Of a stretch of DNA of 64,000 nucleotides, positions 53,312 through 60,981 are shown piece after piece; the first letter of the stretch is position 1; every line of letters starts with the position of its first letter. The notes beneath the pieces are model-generated. The model was not told the DNA's origin and ran no database searches. It was given only the letters and a program-made list of their open reading frames with translations. The position numbers and the translations under genes were made by a program. This DNA is from Brevibacterium antiquum (lineage in GTDB: Bacteria > Actinomycetota > Actinomycetes > Actinomycetales > Brevibacteriaceae): the NCBI RefSeq assembly GCF_016107655.1, contig NZ_JABASX010000006.1, positions 186,001 to 250,000 on the forward strand, read 5' to 3'.

Positions 53312-53851
53312 CTACTGAGTTCGACCCTCGCCCGGTTCTCCTGTCTCAACGCTGGGGTCAGGGCGAACCGCTTGTCCGTACGCTTGAACGAATCGGCTGA
53401 AATCGGCGAGAAAATCCTCGCTGTCCGGACCCAGCGCTTCGAGGCCGGAGTGGTAGGCAGCCATGGACTTCGCAACATCGGCTTCGAAAACCCGCTGTCC
53501 CTCGGCTGAAGCAGAGAACTCGTGTGCGGCACTGCTGGCACGGCGATTGCGGTGCAGAAGCCCCGTGTTGAGCGCGGCATTGATCTGGCGATTGACCGTG
53601 GACTGCTCGAGCCGCAGCTCCTCGGCGATCTCCTTGAGCGTACGAGCCCGATTGTCGGAGAACATCCACAGGATCCGCAGGTCAGCCGTACCGAGAACCA
53701 TCTGGTTCCCATGGGTCCTTCTGGCGGCATCAAGTCGCACGATCAGATCGGCAACCCGGCGGTCTCCGGAAACTGGCGCATCGCTGTGATCCCCTCGGCA
53801 TTCGCCGAGACTCCGAACTATTCTGCGTCTCGCGCTTGATCGCTCGTCCAT
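53312..53851 (-). CDS. MarR family transcriptional regulator
   Basis: This ~179-aa regulator has a MarR-type winged HTH in the centre: LGTADLRILWMFSDNRARTL, KEIAEELRLEQSTVNRQINA and LNTGLLHRNRRASSAAHEFS. Long helices follow for dimerisation. The first ~30 residues and last ~15 are polar. The ATG at 53851 has no ribosome site but TAGAAT lies 8 nt before it, inside the proximal operator. It is divergent from the MFS transporter at 53946, which it probably represses together with itself, as is common for MarR/exporter pairs. Longer frames reaching 54199 are unsupported. Confidence 0.83.
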   Translation of the reverse strand: MDERSSARRRIVRSLGECRGDHSDAPVSGDRRVADLIVRLDAARRTHGNQMVLGTADLRILWMFSDNRARTLKEIAEELRLEQSTVNRQINAALNTGLLHRNRRASSAAHEFSASAEGQRVFEADVAKSMAAYHSGLEALGPDSEDFLADFSRFVQAYGQAVRPDPSVETGEPGEGRTQ

Positions 53852-53855
53852 AGAA

Positions 53856-53894
53856 ATGTATTCTACATAAGTCATAAATATGTAAATTACATAT
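53856..53894. promoter_or_regulatory. Two MarR-type operators between marR-like and MFS genes
   Basis: ATATGTAAATTACATAT (53878-53894) is a perfect 8-1-8 palindrome. ATGTATTCTACAT (53856-53868) is a 5-3-5 palindrome that encloses the TAGAAT -10-like box of the MarR gene. Centres are 24 bp apart. This A+T-rich stretch contrasts with the high-G+C surroundings. Confidence 0.7.
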
Positions 53895-53945
53895 CTGACC
53901 GCGGAATACTCCCACAACCGATTCCGAGAAAACGAGGCCAGATCA

Positions 53946-55418
53946 TTGAACTCCCCACGCACGAGCACTGATTCTCCCGAACGAGACAGCGGGCCTGCGG
54001 CTCCTCGACCGATTCTCATCGCGATCGTTCTCGGCTTCTCCAGCCTGTGCGCAGCACTCATGCAGTCATTGGTGATCCCCCTCCAACCGGATCTCCCCCA
54101 ACTGCTGGACACCCCCGCCAGCAATGCAGCATGGGTCGTGACAGCCACACTCCTCGCCGGCGGTGTTGCTATGCCCGTCGCCGGACGACTCGCTGACATC
54201 TACGGACGCAAACCGATCCTCGTCGCCTCCGCAGTCATCATGTTGGCCGGGTCCATCATCTGTGCCCTGTTCTCGAGCATCGGCCCCGTGCTCATCGGTC
54301 GAATCCTCCAGGGCTTCGCCATGGGCTACATTCCGGTGGCCATCAGCTTCGTGCGTGAGGTGACACCACCGGCGATGCGCAATTCCGCCGTGGCCGGCAT
54401 CAGCGCCACCCTCGGAGTCGGTGGAGCGCTGGGGCTTCCGATCGCCGCCTGGATCGCTCAGGCCTTCGACTGGCACATGCTGTTCTGGCTCTCCGCCGTT
54501 CTCGCGGCTGCGATGATCGTACTCTCGGCCCTCTTCCTCCCGCAGATCTCCCCCGTCGATCGGGGACGCTTCGACCTCCTCGGCGCCATCGGCCTCGCGG
54601 TGGGAATCGTCTGCGTGCTCACGGGAGTCTCCAAGGGCAACGACTGGGGGTGGACGGCGCCTTCGACGCTCCTATCTATCATCGGCGGACTCATCGTCCT
54701 CGTCGGCTGGGGGTTCTACGAGGCCCATCACACTCACCCTCTCGTCGATCTGCGCACCACGATCAAGCGGCCGATCCTGTTGACGAACATCGCGGCCCTG
54801 CTCATCGGCTTCGGGATGATGGCCCAGTCCATCGTCGTCCCCCAACTTCTGCAGATGCCTGAAACCACCGAATACGGACTCGGTCAGACGATGCTCCAAG
54901 CTGGACTGTGGATGGCTCCGGGCGGTCTCATGATGCTCGCCTTCACCCCTATCTCGAGTCGCCTGCTCTCGACTCTGGGTGGCCGCTCGACCCTCGCGAT
55001 CGGCGCCTTGGTCATCGCCGCCGGGTACATATTCGCAGTGTTCCTCGCCGGAGCACCATGGCTGCTCATGGTCGCAACCTGCATCGCCTGCGCCGGAGTG
55101 GGAATCGGCTACGCCGCCATGCCAACGCTCATCCTCGAGAACTCCCCCGCCTCCGAGGCCGGTGCCGGGGTGGGCGTCAATGCCCTCATGCGCTCGATGG
55201 GAACGACTGCGGCAGGTGCCGTGATGGCGATCATCCTGACAAGTCAGACCGTGCCGAACAATGGAATTGAGATCCCCGCCGAGGCGGCCTTCCGCACCTG
55301 CTTCATCGTCGGAGCCGGGGCAGCATTGGCCGGAGCTCTCGTCGTGCTTCTGATCAAGCGCAGCAAGCCGGAATCGCACGTGGTCGAGACCTCGACACAC
55401 GCCGAGTCCCACGCCTGA
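53946..55418 (+). CDS. MFS transporter (drug/metabolite exporter, DHA2-like)
   Basis: This 490-aa transporter has ~14 TM segments. It shows the motif A region AGRLADIYGRKPILVASAVI after TM2, LIGRILQGFAMGYIPVAISF, and motif C-like GISATLGVGGALGLPIAAWI in TM5. LVDLRTTIKRPILLTNIAAL in the middle and TLILENSPASEAGAGVGVNA late are typical of EmrB/actinobacterial DHA2 exporters. Translation probably starts at the TTG at 53946, with GAGG 8 nt before it. It is divergent from a MarR regulator with palindromes between, suggesting induction by a toxic compound. A hairpin at 55433-55481 ends the gene. Confidence 0.87.
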   Translation: MNSPRTSTDSPERDSGPAAPRPILIAIVLGFSSLCAALMQSLVIPLQPDLPQLLDTPASNAAWVVTATLLAGGVAMPVAGRLADIYGRKPILVASAVIMLAGSIICALFSSIGPVLIGRILQGFAMGYIPVAISFVREVTPPAMRNSAVAGISATLGVGGALGLPIAAWIAQAFDWHMLFWLSAVLAAAMIVLSALFLPQISPVDRGRFDLLGAIGLAVGIVCVLTGVSKGNDWGWTAPSTLLSIIGGLIVLVGWGFYEAHHTHPLVDLRTTIKRPILLTNIAALLIGFGMMAQSIVVPQLLQMPETTEYGLGQTMLQAGLWMAPGGLMMLAFTPISSRLLSTLGGRSTLAIGALVIAAGYIFAVFLAGAPWLLMVATCIACAGVGIGYAAMPTLILENSPASEAGAGVGVNALMRSMGTTAAGAVMAIILTSQTVPNNGIEIPAEAAFRTCFIVGAGAALAGALVVLLIKRSKPESHVVETSTHAESHA

Positions 55419-55432
55419 TCCCCACGACCCCT

Positions 55433-55481
55433 CGAAGCCCGAGGCCCATGAACTCTCTGGACTCATGGACCTCGGGCTTCG
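55433..55481 (+). terminator. Hairpin terminator after the MFS gene
   Basis: CGAAGCCCGAGGCCCATGA (55433-55451) pairs with TCATGGACCTCGGGCTTCG (55463-55481) at 18 of 19 positions around an 11-nt loop, 14 nt after the stop. Confidence 0.75.
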
Positions 55482-55551
55482 TCGTGCGTACCGTGGAAAC
55501 GAAGACGATCAACGACGAGACTGATTGACGACGCTCAAAGAGGAGCCCACC

Positions 55552-56097
55552 GTGCGCATCATCATCACCCAGAACATGACACTTGACGGTCGAGTCGAAA
55601 TGCTCGACAACTGGTTCGACCCACAGGCCCAGGACGAGGAGCTGTCCGCCGAGCTCATGCGGCAGTCGGCCAACGACGATGTGCTGCTGCTGGGTCGGCA
55701 GACCTTCGAGGACTTCCGTGGCTATTGGCCCTTGCAAACCGATGACACCACAGGGGTCGCCGATCATCTCAACCGGGTCGACAAGCGGGTTGTGTCGACC
55801 ACCCTGACCGAACCCGATTGGGAGAACTCGAGCATCATCGACGGCGATCCCGTCGACGCAGTCGCCGCCCTGCGCGAAGAGCCCGGACGCGATGTGATTC
55901 TCACCGGCAGCATCACCCTGGCGCATGCGCTCATCACCGCCGAGGTGGTCGACGAGTTCCGGATGTTCACCTATCCGGTGTGGCAGGGACGTGGCCGCGG
56001 CTTCTTCCCCGAGGACGTCCAGCCCCGACTGCAACTGCTCGACTCGAAGTCCTTCGTCAGCGGCATTGTCTATTCGGCCTACCGCCCACAGGCGTGA
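55552..56097 (+). CDS. Dihydrofolate reductase-family (RibD C-terminal-like) protein
   Basis: This ~181-aa protein has the RibD_C/DHFR-like fold: VRIIITQNMTLDGRVEMLDN, then DDVLLLGRQTFEDFRGYWPL and RDVILTGSITLAHALITAEV, with VDEFRMFTYPVWQGRGRGFF. The group is called dihydrofolate reductase-like, but its substrates are unknown; it differs from true FolA. The GTG at 55552 is preferred because AGAGGAG sits 6 nt before it, whereas the in-frame start at 55525 has no site. It is alone between a terminator and a convergent VOC gene. Confidence 0.83.
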   Translation: MRIIITQNMTLDGRVEMLDNWFDPQAQDEELSAELMRQSANDDVLLLGRQTFEDFRGYWPLQTDDTTGVADHLNRVDKRVVSTTLTEPDWENSSIIDGDPVDAVAALREEPGRDVILTGSITLAHALITAEVVDEFRMFTYPVWQGRGRGFFPEDVQPRLQLLDSKSFVSGIVYSAYRPQA

Positions 56098-56157
56098 AGC
56101 GACTCACCCACCTCTGAACACACCGGGTCATACGGGACTCGAACCGCACCGGTCATC

Positions 56158-56514
56158 TCACTCCGTACCGAACATGACCTTCCGACCGTCCGGGTCTTCG
56201 ACCGTGACGACAACATCATCGACCTCAATGAGTGGTGCACCCACACTCTTCACGTGATCGAGGAATGCCCCCAGATCGGGGATCCGGAAGTAGAGGTGGG
56301 TGAGATTGGAGGCCGGGTTGGGCGGATAGCTGTAGTCCGCGAAGGCTTTTGCGTTATGGAGAGCAATCTGGAGGCCGTCGATGTCCAGCATCCAGTAGGT
56401 GTACTCGTCGCTGCTGACGGCTTCCACCGGCACCCCGGCGACGTCCCGGTAGAAGTCAGCTGTCACCTCGGCGTCATCGCAGGTCAGGAACACTCCGCGA
56501 AATTTCGATTGCAT
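56158..56514 (-). CDS. VOC (glyoxalase/bleomycin resistance) family protein
   Basis: This 118-aa protein has two beta-alpha-beta-beta-beta repeats: FRGVFLTCDDAEVTADFYRD at the start and LTHLYFRIPDLGAFLDHVKS, VVVTVEDPDGRKVMFGTE at the end. The final PDG-x-x-(V/I)-x-F-G motif with Glu is typical of metal-binding VOC proteins. The length equals one VOC domain, and it probably acts as a homodimer. No function can be assigned. The start region has only a weak GAGGTGTCC upstream. A 22-bp tandem repeat follows further upstream. Confidence 0.82.
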   Translation of the reverse strand: MQSKFRGVFLTCDDAEVTADFYRDVAGVPVEAVSSDEYTYWMLDIDGLQIALHNAKAFADYSYPPNPASNLTHLYFRIPDLGAFLDHVKSVGAPLIEVDDVVVTVEDPDGRKVMFGTE

Positions 56515-56591
56515 CCGTGGACACCTCCGTCCGCAGCCCGGCCTCCGGTGGGGGCCGACCGCACATCCGATTCATCCGAGTCTATCCGCAG

Positions 56592-56679
56592 TCGCTGACT
56601 CGACATAGGAGTATCGCTGACTCGACATAGGAGTATCGCTGACTCGACGGAGGGGTATCGCGAACTCGACATAGGGGTA
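56592..56679. repeat. 22-bp tandem repeat, four units
   Basis: The unit starting TCGCTGACTCGACATAGGAG and ending TA recurs at 56592, 56614, 56636 and 56658. The first two copies are identical, while the third and fourth carry a few changes. It lies in the 319-bp gap (56515-56833) upstream of the divergent VOC and SurA-N genes; the rest of the gap shows no gene. Confidence 0.85.
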
Positions 56680-56833
56680 GCACGAAGAAGACCCGAGGCA
56701 TTGAGCACCCCCATGGACGCCTCCATGTCCGACCGCCGCAATCCGGCTTGCCAAGCGATATTCATACTCCACACATACTTCGGTGAATCGCGGCTGTTAG
56801 CCTGACAGGCTGATCCCGATTTCAGGAGTGAAT

Positions 56834-57622
56834 GTGCAGAAGAGCAAGTGGCTGCTGGGCCTCGCCTTGTCCGTATCCGTGGTGTCCTTCGCCGCTTGCG
56901 GTTCAGCCGAGGACAAACCAGCGGACGAGCAGACATCCGCCGCGGCTGAGCAGAAGCAGGGGCAAGACCAGGCCCAGGGACAGGACAAGAGCCAAGAAGG
57001 CAAGCCGAACACCGATGGTATCCCCAAGGTCGTCGCCGAGGTCAACGGCAAGAAGATCACGAAGGATGACTTCGTCCCCCTTTACGAGACTCAGTACCAG
57101 CAGATGCAGATGCAGTCACAGCAGTCGGGCCAGCAGGTCGATGATAAGCAGCTCAAGACGCAGACCGCTGAGAACCTGGTGAGCACCGAGCTGCTCAGCC
57201 AGGAAGCCGACAAGCGCGGCATCAAGGTCTCGGAAAAGGACGTCGACAAGGGTCTCGAAGAGTCCGCCAAGTCCAGTCAGATGAGCAAGAAGGACTTCCT
57301 CGCCGCCATGAAGAAGCAGGGCATGGGCGAGAAGAAGGTCCACTCCGAGCTGAAGACCCAGCTGTCGATCGAAGACCTCATCAAGGACGAATACGGCGAG
57401 TTCAAGGTCAGCGGCGAAGAGATCGGCCAGGCCTACCAGCAGGCGAAGACGCAGCAGGAGCAGATGGCGCAGCAGGGCGGCCAGCAGGCTCAGGAAGTCC
57501 CGCCTCTTGAGGAGATGCGTCCCCAGCTCGAGAAGCAGGTGAAGAGCCAGAAGTCGACTGAAGCGACTCAGAAGTTCGCCAAGAAGCTTCGCAAGCAGGG
57601 CGACGTCACCATCAACCTCTGA
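56834..57622 (+). CDS. SurA N-terminal domain lipoprotein (chaperone/foldase-like)
   Basis: This ~262-aa protein is a predicted lipoprotein (KWLLGLALSVSVVSFAAC, Cys22). A Gln/Glu/Lys/Ala-rich spacer (residues ~25-65) follows, then a SurA_N domain: VVAEVNGKKITKDDFVPLYE, NLVSTELLSQEADKRGIKVS and KDFLAAMKKQGMGEKKVHSE. There is no parvulin (PPIase) core, so it is a chaperone-like module rather than an active isomerase. The GTG at 56834 is chosen because AGGAG lies 5 nt upstream; the GTG at 56828 would overlap it. Very Gln-rich (QMQMQSQQSGQQ) segments stand out. It probably aids folding of exported proteins (inference). Confidence 0.83.
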   Translation: MQKSKWLLGLALSVSVVSFAACGSAEDKPADEQTSAAAEQKQGQDQAQGQDKSQEGKPNTDGIPKVVAEVNGKKITKDDFVPLYETQYQQMQMQSQQSGQQVDDKQLKTQTAENLVSTELLSQEADKRGIKVSEKDVDKGLEESAKSSQMSKKDFLAAMKKQGMGEKKVHSELKTQLSIEDLIKDEYGEFKVSGEEIGQAYQQAKTQQEQMAQQGGQQAQEVPPLEEMRPQLEKQVKSQKSTEATQKFAKKLRKQGDVTINL

Positions 57623-57664
57623 CCAGAGCACGACAGACTCGAGCCATCGAGCTCGGACCACCAC

Positions 57665-57691
57665 AGACTCGGGCCGCACAGGCCCGAGTCT
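57665..57691 (+). terminator. Hairpin terminator after the SurA-N gene
   Basis: AGACTCGGGCC (57665-57675) and GGCCCGAGTCT (57681-57691) are perfect 11-bp arms around a 5-nt loop, followed by CATTCTTGG. It is 42 nt after the stop. Confidence 0.75.
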
Positions 57692-57846
57692 CATTCTTGG
57701 GGAATTCCTGAGTGTTCCTCGCCAAATCCTTGCGTGCGCTCTAACCTGTAGGAGAACAGAAACGTGTCGTCCTGACACGCTCGTCCTCACAGCACGTGCG
57801 ACCGATGACGGTCGCACGCAGAGCACACCAATCTAAGGATCCCTCC

Positions 57847-59220
57847 ATGGCTTCCGTCCTCACGCGATCAGCGATCGTCGCGCCGAAGAACTTCAACCGG
57901 TGGCTGATCCCGCCGGCCGCGCTTGCCATCCACCTCTGCATCGGACAGGTCTACGCGTTCAGCGTGTTCAAGATCCCCTTCATGACGCACTTCGACGCCG
58001 GTGAGGTCTCGATCGGTTGGATCTTCTCGCTCGCGATCCTCATGCTCGGCATCTCCTCGGCCGTCTTCGGCCCCTGGGTGGAGAAGAACGGCCCGCGCGC
58101 ATCAATGGTCGCAGCGGGCACCTGCTGGGTCGTCGGCTTCTTCATCGCATCACTGGGAATCATGACCGGTCAGCTCTGGCTCGTCTACCTCGGCTACGGC
58201 GTCATCGGCGGCATCGGCTTGGGCATCGGCTACATCTCTCCAGTCTCGACTCTGATGAAATGGTTCCCGGACCGCCCGGGCCTGGCCACCGGCCTGGCCA
58301 TCATGGGCTTCGGAGGCGGCGCACTCATCGCCAGCCCGATGTCGAACCAGCTGATGAGCCTCTACGGAGGTGGTCCGGAACCGGAGAATCTCGTTGCCGG
58401 TCTGACTCCGACCTTCGTCACCCTCGGCATCGTCTACGCCGTGGTCATCGCCGCCGGTGCCTTCGTCATCCGCGTGCCTCACCCCGAGTGGACGCCCAAG
58501 AACTTCGACCCCGCCAAAGCGACGACCAAGCCCATGCAGACCACGGGCAATGTCTCGGTTCGCAATGCGATCCGTACACCGCAGTTCTGGCTGCTGTGGG
58601 TGGTCCTCTTCCTCAACGTCACTGCCGGCATCGGCATCCTCGAAAACGCCGCTCCGATGATTCAGTCCTACTTCGGCATCACGGCTGCAGCAGCTGCCGG
58701 CTTCGTGGGGCTGCTGTCGATCGGCAATATGGGCGGCCGCTTCATCTGGTCGACGACCTCGGACTACCTGGGCCGGAAGAACAACTACATGATGTACCTC
58801 GGCGTCGGACTGCTGCTCTACCTGGTCGTAGCGCTCTTCGGGGGCAGCTCCATCGTCCTGTTCATCCTCGCAACACTGGTCATCATCTCGTTCTACGGCG
58901 GCGGGTTCTCGACCATTCCTGCCTACCTCAAGGATCTCTTCGGCGTCTACCAGGTCGGAGCCATCCACGGTGCCCTGCTCACCGCATGGTCCGCGGCCGG
59001 CGTGGCAGGCCCCCTCATCGTCAACTCCGTCGTCGAGGCAGGAGAGAAGGCCGGAAAGACTGGCCCCGAGCTCTACACACCGGGCATGTACATCATGGTC
59101 GGTGCACTCGCCATCGGCTTCATCGCCAACATCCTCGTCCGCCCCGTCAAGGAGAAATTCTTCGAACGGGAAGCCGACGTCAAGGCCGAGCAGGCCGCCG
59201 CCCTCGAAGACGACAACTGA
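57847..59220 (+). CDS. OFA-family MFS transporter (oxalate/formate antiporter-like)
   Basis: This ~457-aa MFS protein has 12 TM segments. It starts with RWLIPPAALAIHLCIGQVYA, whose AIHLCIGQVYAFSVF motif is the OFA signature. LGYGVIGGIGLGIGYISPVS, WFPDRPGLATGLAIMGFGGG and, late, YAGG-like FYGGGFSTIPAYLKDLFGVY follow. OFA members exchange oxalate, formate, lactate or related monocarboxylates. AAGGA lies 7 nt before the ATG. The next gene encodes a 56-aa single-pass partner, starting 19 nt after the stop, as seen in many actinobacterial OFA loci. Substrate is not determined. Confidence 0.88.
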   Translation: MASVLTRSAIVAPKNFNRWLIPPAALAIHLCIGQVYAFSVFKIPFMTHFDAGEVSIGWIFSLAILMLGISSAVFGPWVEKNGPRASMVAAGTCWVVGFFIASLGIMTGQLWLVYLGYGVIGGIGLGIGYISPVSTLMKWFPDRPGLATGLAIMGFGGGALIASPMSNQLMSLYGGGPEPENLVAGLTPTFVTLGIVYAVVIAAGAFVIRVPHPEWTPKNFDPAKATTKPMQTTGNVSVRNAIRTPQFWLLWVVLFLNVTAGIGILENAAPMIQSYFGITAAAAAGFVGLLSIGNMGGRFIWSTTSDYLGRKNNYMMYLGVGLLLYLVVALFGGSSIVLFILATLVIISFYGGGFSTIPAYLKDLFGVYQVGAIHGALLTAWSAAGVAGPLIVNSVVEAGEKAGKTGPELYTPGMYIMVGALAIGFIANILVRPVKEKFFEREADVKAEQAAALEDDN

Positions 59221-59239
59221 AAGCAGGGAAGGACATCTC

Positions 59240-59410
59240 ATGAGCAGCTCCACTCCGACAGCACACGTCCCGTCCGAGGGCTCACCACAGTCCCCTGTCG
59301 GCGGCACCTATAAAGCGGTCGGTTCGACCTTGACCGTCGTCGTGGTCGGCGGCCTCGTTTGGGGCCTGACCCTGACCGTGATCAAAGCCGTCGCAATCTT
59401 CACCGGCTGA
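59240..59410 (+). CDS. Small MFS-associated membrane protein (56 aa)
   Basis: This 56-aa protein has a polar Pro/Ser-rich N-terminus (SSSTPTAHVPSEGSPQSPVG) and one TM helix (STLTVVVVGGLVWGLTLTVI) with a short tail. It resembles the small subunit found next to OFA-type MFS carriers. AAGGA lies 6 nt before the ATG, and it begins 19 nt after the transporter gene, so both should be co-transcribed. Such single-helix proteins may stabilise or tune the carrier, but no function is proved. A hairpin lies 24 nt downstream. Confidence 0.75.
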   Translation: MSSSTPTAHVPSEGSPQSPVGGTYKAVGSTLTVVVVGGLVWGLTLTVIKAVAIFTG

Positions 59411-59434
59411 TATCAACCCGATCCTCACCGAGGC

Positions 59435-59461
59435 GGCCCGTCGACGTCACGTCGTCGGGCC
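59435..59461 (+). terminator. Hairpin terminator after the MFS small subunit
   Basis: GGCCCGTCGACG (59435-59446) pairs with CGTCGTCGGGCC (59450-59461) at 11 of 12 positions around a 3-nt loop. Confidence 0.6.
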
Positions 59462-59493
59462 TCGTCGATTCATTGCCCGCCTACCCTGACACG

Positions 59494-59505
59494 TAGGATC
59501 GTTCC
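59494..59505 (+). promoter_or_regulatory. -10 box (TAGGAT) of a probable leaderless VTT transcript
   Basis: TAGGAT (59494-59499) fits TANNNT and ends 6 nt before the ATG at 59506, with no ribosome site. TTGCCC (59473-59478), 15 bp upstream, is a possible -35. Confidence 0.4.
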
Positions 59506-60246
59506 ATGCCGAATGATGAGAACTCCGCACCGCACCCGAGCGCTCACGGCGAATCTCGAGTGCCGTGGGGATCGATCCTGCGCAATGTGGCTTTGGCACT
59601 GGCTGTGCTCGCCGGATTGTGGCTGGTGTTCAACGTGCATCTGCCCTCACTCGACGGAATCCAGAAGCAGATTGCCGGTGCCGGTTTCTGGGGCTTCGGC
59701 ATCTTCATTCTTCTCTATGCACTCGTCGCAGCCACGCCGATCCCGGTGACCATCATGGCTGTGGCCGGCGGCCTCGCCTTCGGCCTCATCTTCGGCACGA
59801 TCCTGTCGATGATCGGAGTTGTAGCCGGCTGTGTCGGTGGCTACTGGGTCGCACGCGGCCTGGGTCGCGACACCGTGATGAAGCTGTTGGGCTCTCACGC
59901 AGAGGCGATCGAGTCGCGGCTGACCAACGGCGGGTTCTATGCGGTGTGCACCCTTCGCCTCATGCCAGGATTTCCCTACTGGCCGGTGAACTACGGCAGC
60001 GGGGCGCTGGGAATCAGGAGCCGCACGTTCCTCATCGCTACCGTGATATCGGCTCTGCCGGGTCAGCTGTCCCTTGTCGCCGTCGGCGCGTTCATCGGCA
60101 ATCCCGGCATCATCACAGGCACCGCTGTCGGCATCTCGTGGGCGCTGGTCATCGTGCTGACGATCCTCACCTTCCGCCGCTGGAAGTCGGAGCAGAAGGA
60201 CCCGGCGACGACAGAGAACGAGCCTGAGGCGAACCCCGAGGACTGA
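59506..60246 (+). CDS. TVP38/TMEM64 (VTT/DedA-like) membrane protein
   Basis: This 246-aa protein has ~6 hydrophobic segments. The VTT/SNARE-assoc core reads ALVAATPIPVTIMAVAGGLA, FGLIFGTILSMIGVVAGCVG and, later, FYAVCTLRLMPGFPYWPVNY with YGSGALGIRSRTFLIATVIS. The R-x-x-P-x-x-P-x-x-x-x-N-Y motif is the family hallmark; these proteins may act as lipid scramblases or related membrane carriers. No Shine-Dalgarno is present; TAGGAT 6 nt before the ATG suggests a leaderless mRNA. It is convergent with the CueP gene (27-nt gap). Confidence 0.87.
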   Translation: MPNDENSAPHPSAHGESRVPWGSILRNVALALAVLAGLWLVFNVHLPSLDGIQKQIAGAGFWGFGIFILLYALVAATPIPVTIMAVAGGLAFGLIFGTILSMIGVVAGCVGGYWVARGLGRDTVMKLLGSHAEAIESRLTNGGFYAVCTLRLMPGFPYWPVNYGSGALGIRSRTFLIATVISALPGQLSLVAVGAFIGNPGIITGTAVGISWALVIVLTILTFRRWKSEQKDPATTENEPEANPED

Positions 60247-60273
60247 TCAGACCCGGATAACCGAGGCTTCAGA

Positions 60274-60882
60274 TCAGGAGAGACGCAGGTCGGTGATGCA
60301 GGTCGCACCGTCTTCCCCGGTCGAGAAGTCAACAGAACCGGACTTCCCCTCGTGAGTGATGGAGATGGTTCCTTCGATGTCGCTTGGAACCCAGAAGCCG
60401 GCGAAGCCGTTGTCGAACGTGGTCGCCCGATCGTCGACGACCACTTCGCCGGAGGCGCTGTCGGTGATCTTCACGTCAAGCTCCTCGTTGCCGAGCTCTC
60501 CACGACAGGTTGTCAGACTGTGATAGAAGCAGTCGTGGGTGGTGTCCACGTAGGGAGCAATCGAGACATACGCCTTCTCCCTCGGCAGATCGATCGTCAC
60601 TTCCTGCGCTTCACCGGCCAACACAAGCTCAGCAGGGTAGACCGATGCCATGAGATCATTCGGGCGATCAGTCACCGCCAGTCGGTCAAGATGGTCAATG
60701 GCTTCAACAGCGTTCATTCCGTCCAATCCGTGCTCGGAGAGGAACTCCCCTGTCGATACCTGATCGTTGTCTGGCTCGGAGCTCGATCCCGCAGTTCCAC
60801 AACCTGCCAACACCAAGGTCAGGGCCACAATGGAGATGGTTCGCCTGAGCTTCGACGCAGGCGCCGTCTGAGTCTGAATCAC
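60274..60882 (-). CDS. cueP: CueP family copper-binding lipoprotein
   Basis: This 202-aa protein has a lipoprotein signal (Cys28 in LVLAGC). The mature domain matches CueP: VSIAPYVDTTHDCFYHSLTT with Cys118 and Cys126, VDDRATTFDNGFAGFWVPSD, and Cys195 in the C-terminal ATCITDLRL. In Salmonella CueP is a periplasmic copper protein. It appears leaderless: TATAGT ends 7 nt before the GTG at 60882 and no ribosome site exists. A CsoR-like palindrome (60891-60911) overlaps this promoter and that of the divergent YdhK gene, so both are probably copper-induced (inference). Confidence 0.85.
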   Translation of the reverse strand: MIQTQTAPASKLRRTISIVALTLVLAGCGTAGSSSEPDNDQVSTGEFLSEHGLDGMNAVEAIDHLDRLAVTDRPNDLMASVYPAELVLAGEAQEVTIDLPREKAYVSIAPYVDTTHDCFYHSLTTCRGELGNEELDVKITDSASGEVVVDDRATTFDNGFAGFWVPSDIEGTISITHEGKSGSVDFSTGEDGATCITDLRLS

Positions 60883-60883
60883 G

Positions 60884-60912
60884 TTGACAACTATACCCCC
60901 TCTAGGTATAGC
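60884..60912. promoter_or_regulatory. Divergent copper-type promoter with CsoR-like operator
   Basis: On the plus strand, TTGACA (60884-60889) and TATAGC (60907-60912) are spaced by 17 bp. The spacer and -10 are covered by CTATACC (60891-60897) and GGTATAG (60905-60911), perfect 7-bp arms. On the minus strand the same stretch holds TATAGT (60890-60895), 7 nt from the cueP GTG. The TATACCC...GGTATA pattern is like CsoR/copper-repressor operators; no csoR gene lies in this window. Confidence 0.65.
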
Positions 60913-60981
60913 GTCGGCATCGGGCTCCTTCGTGCAGCCCGCGATCGGACCGCCATTGCCAGGGATACTCCAGGAGAGAAG

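Noticed and set aside
56592-56679. CRISPR-like array
   Set aside because: The 22-bp units are directly adjacent with no spacers, and no cas gene lies in the window.
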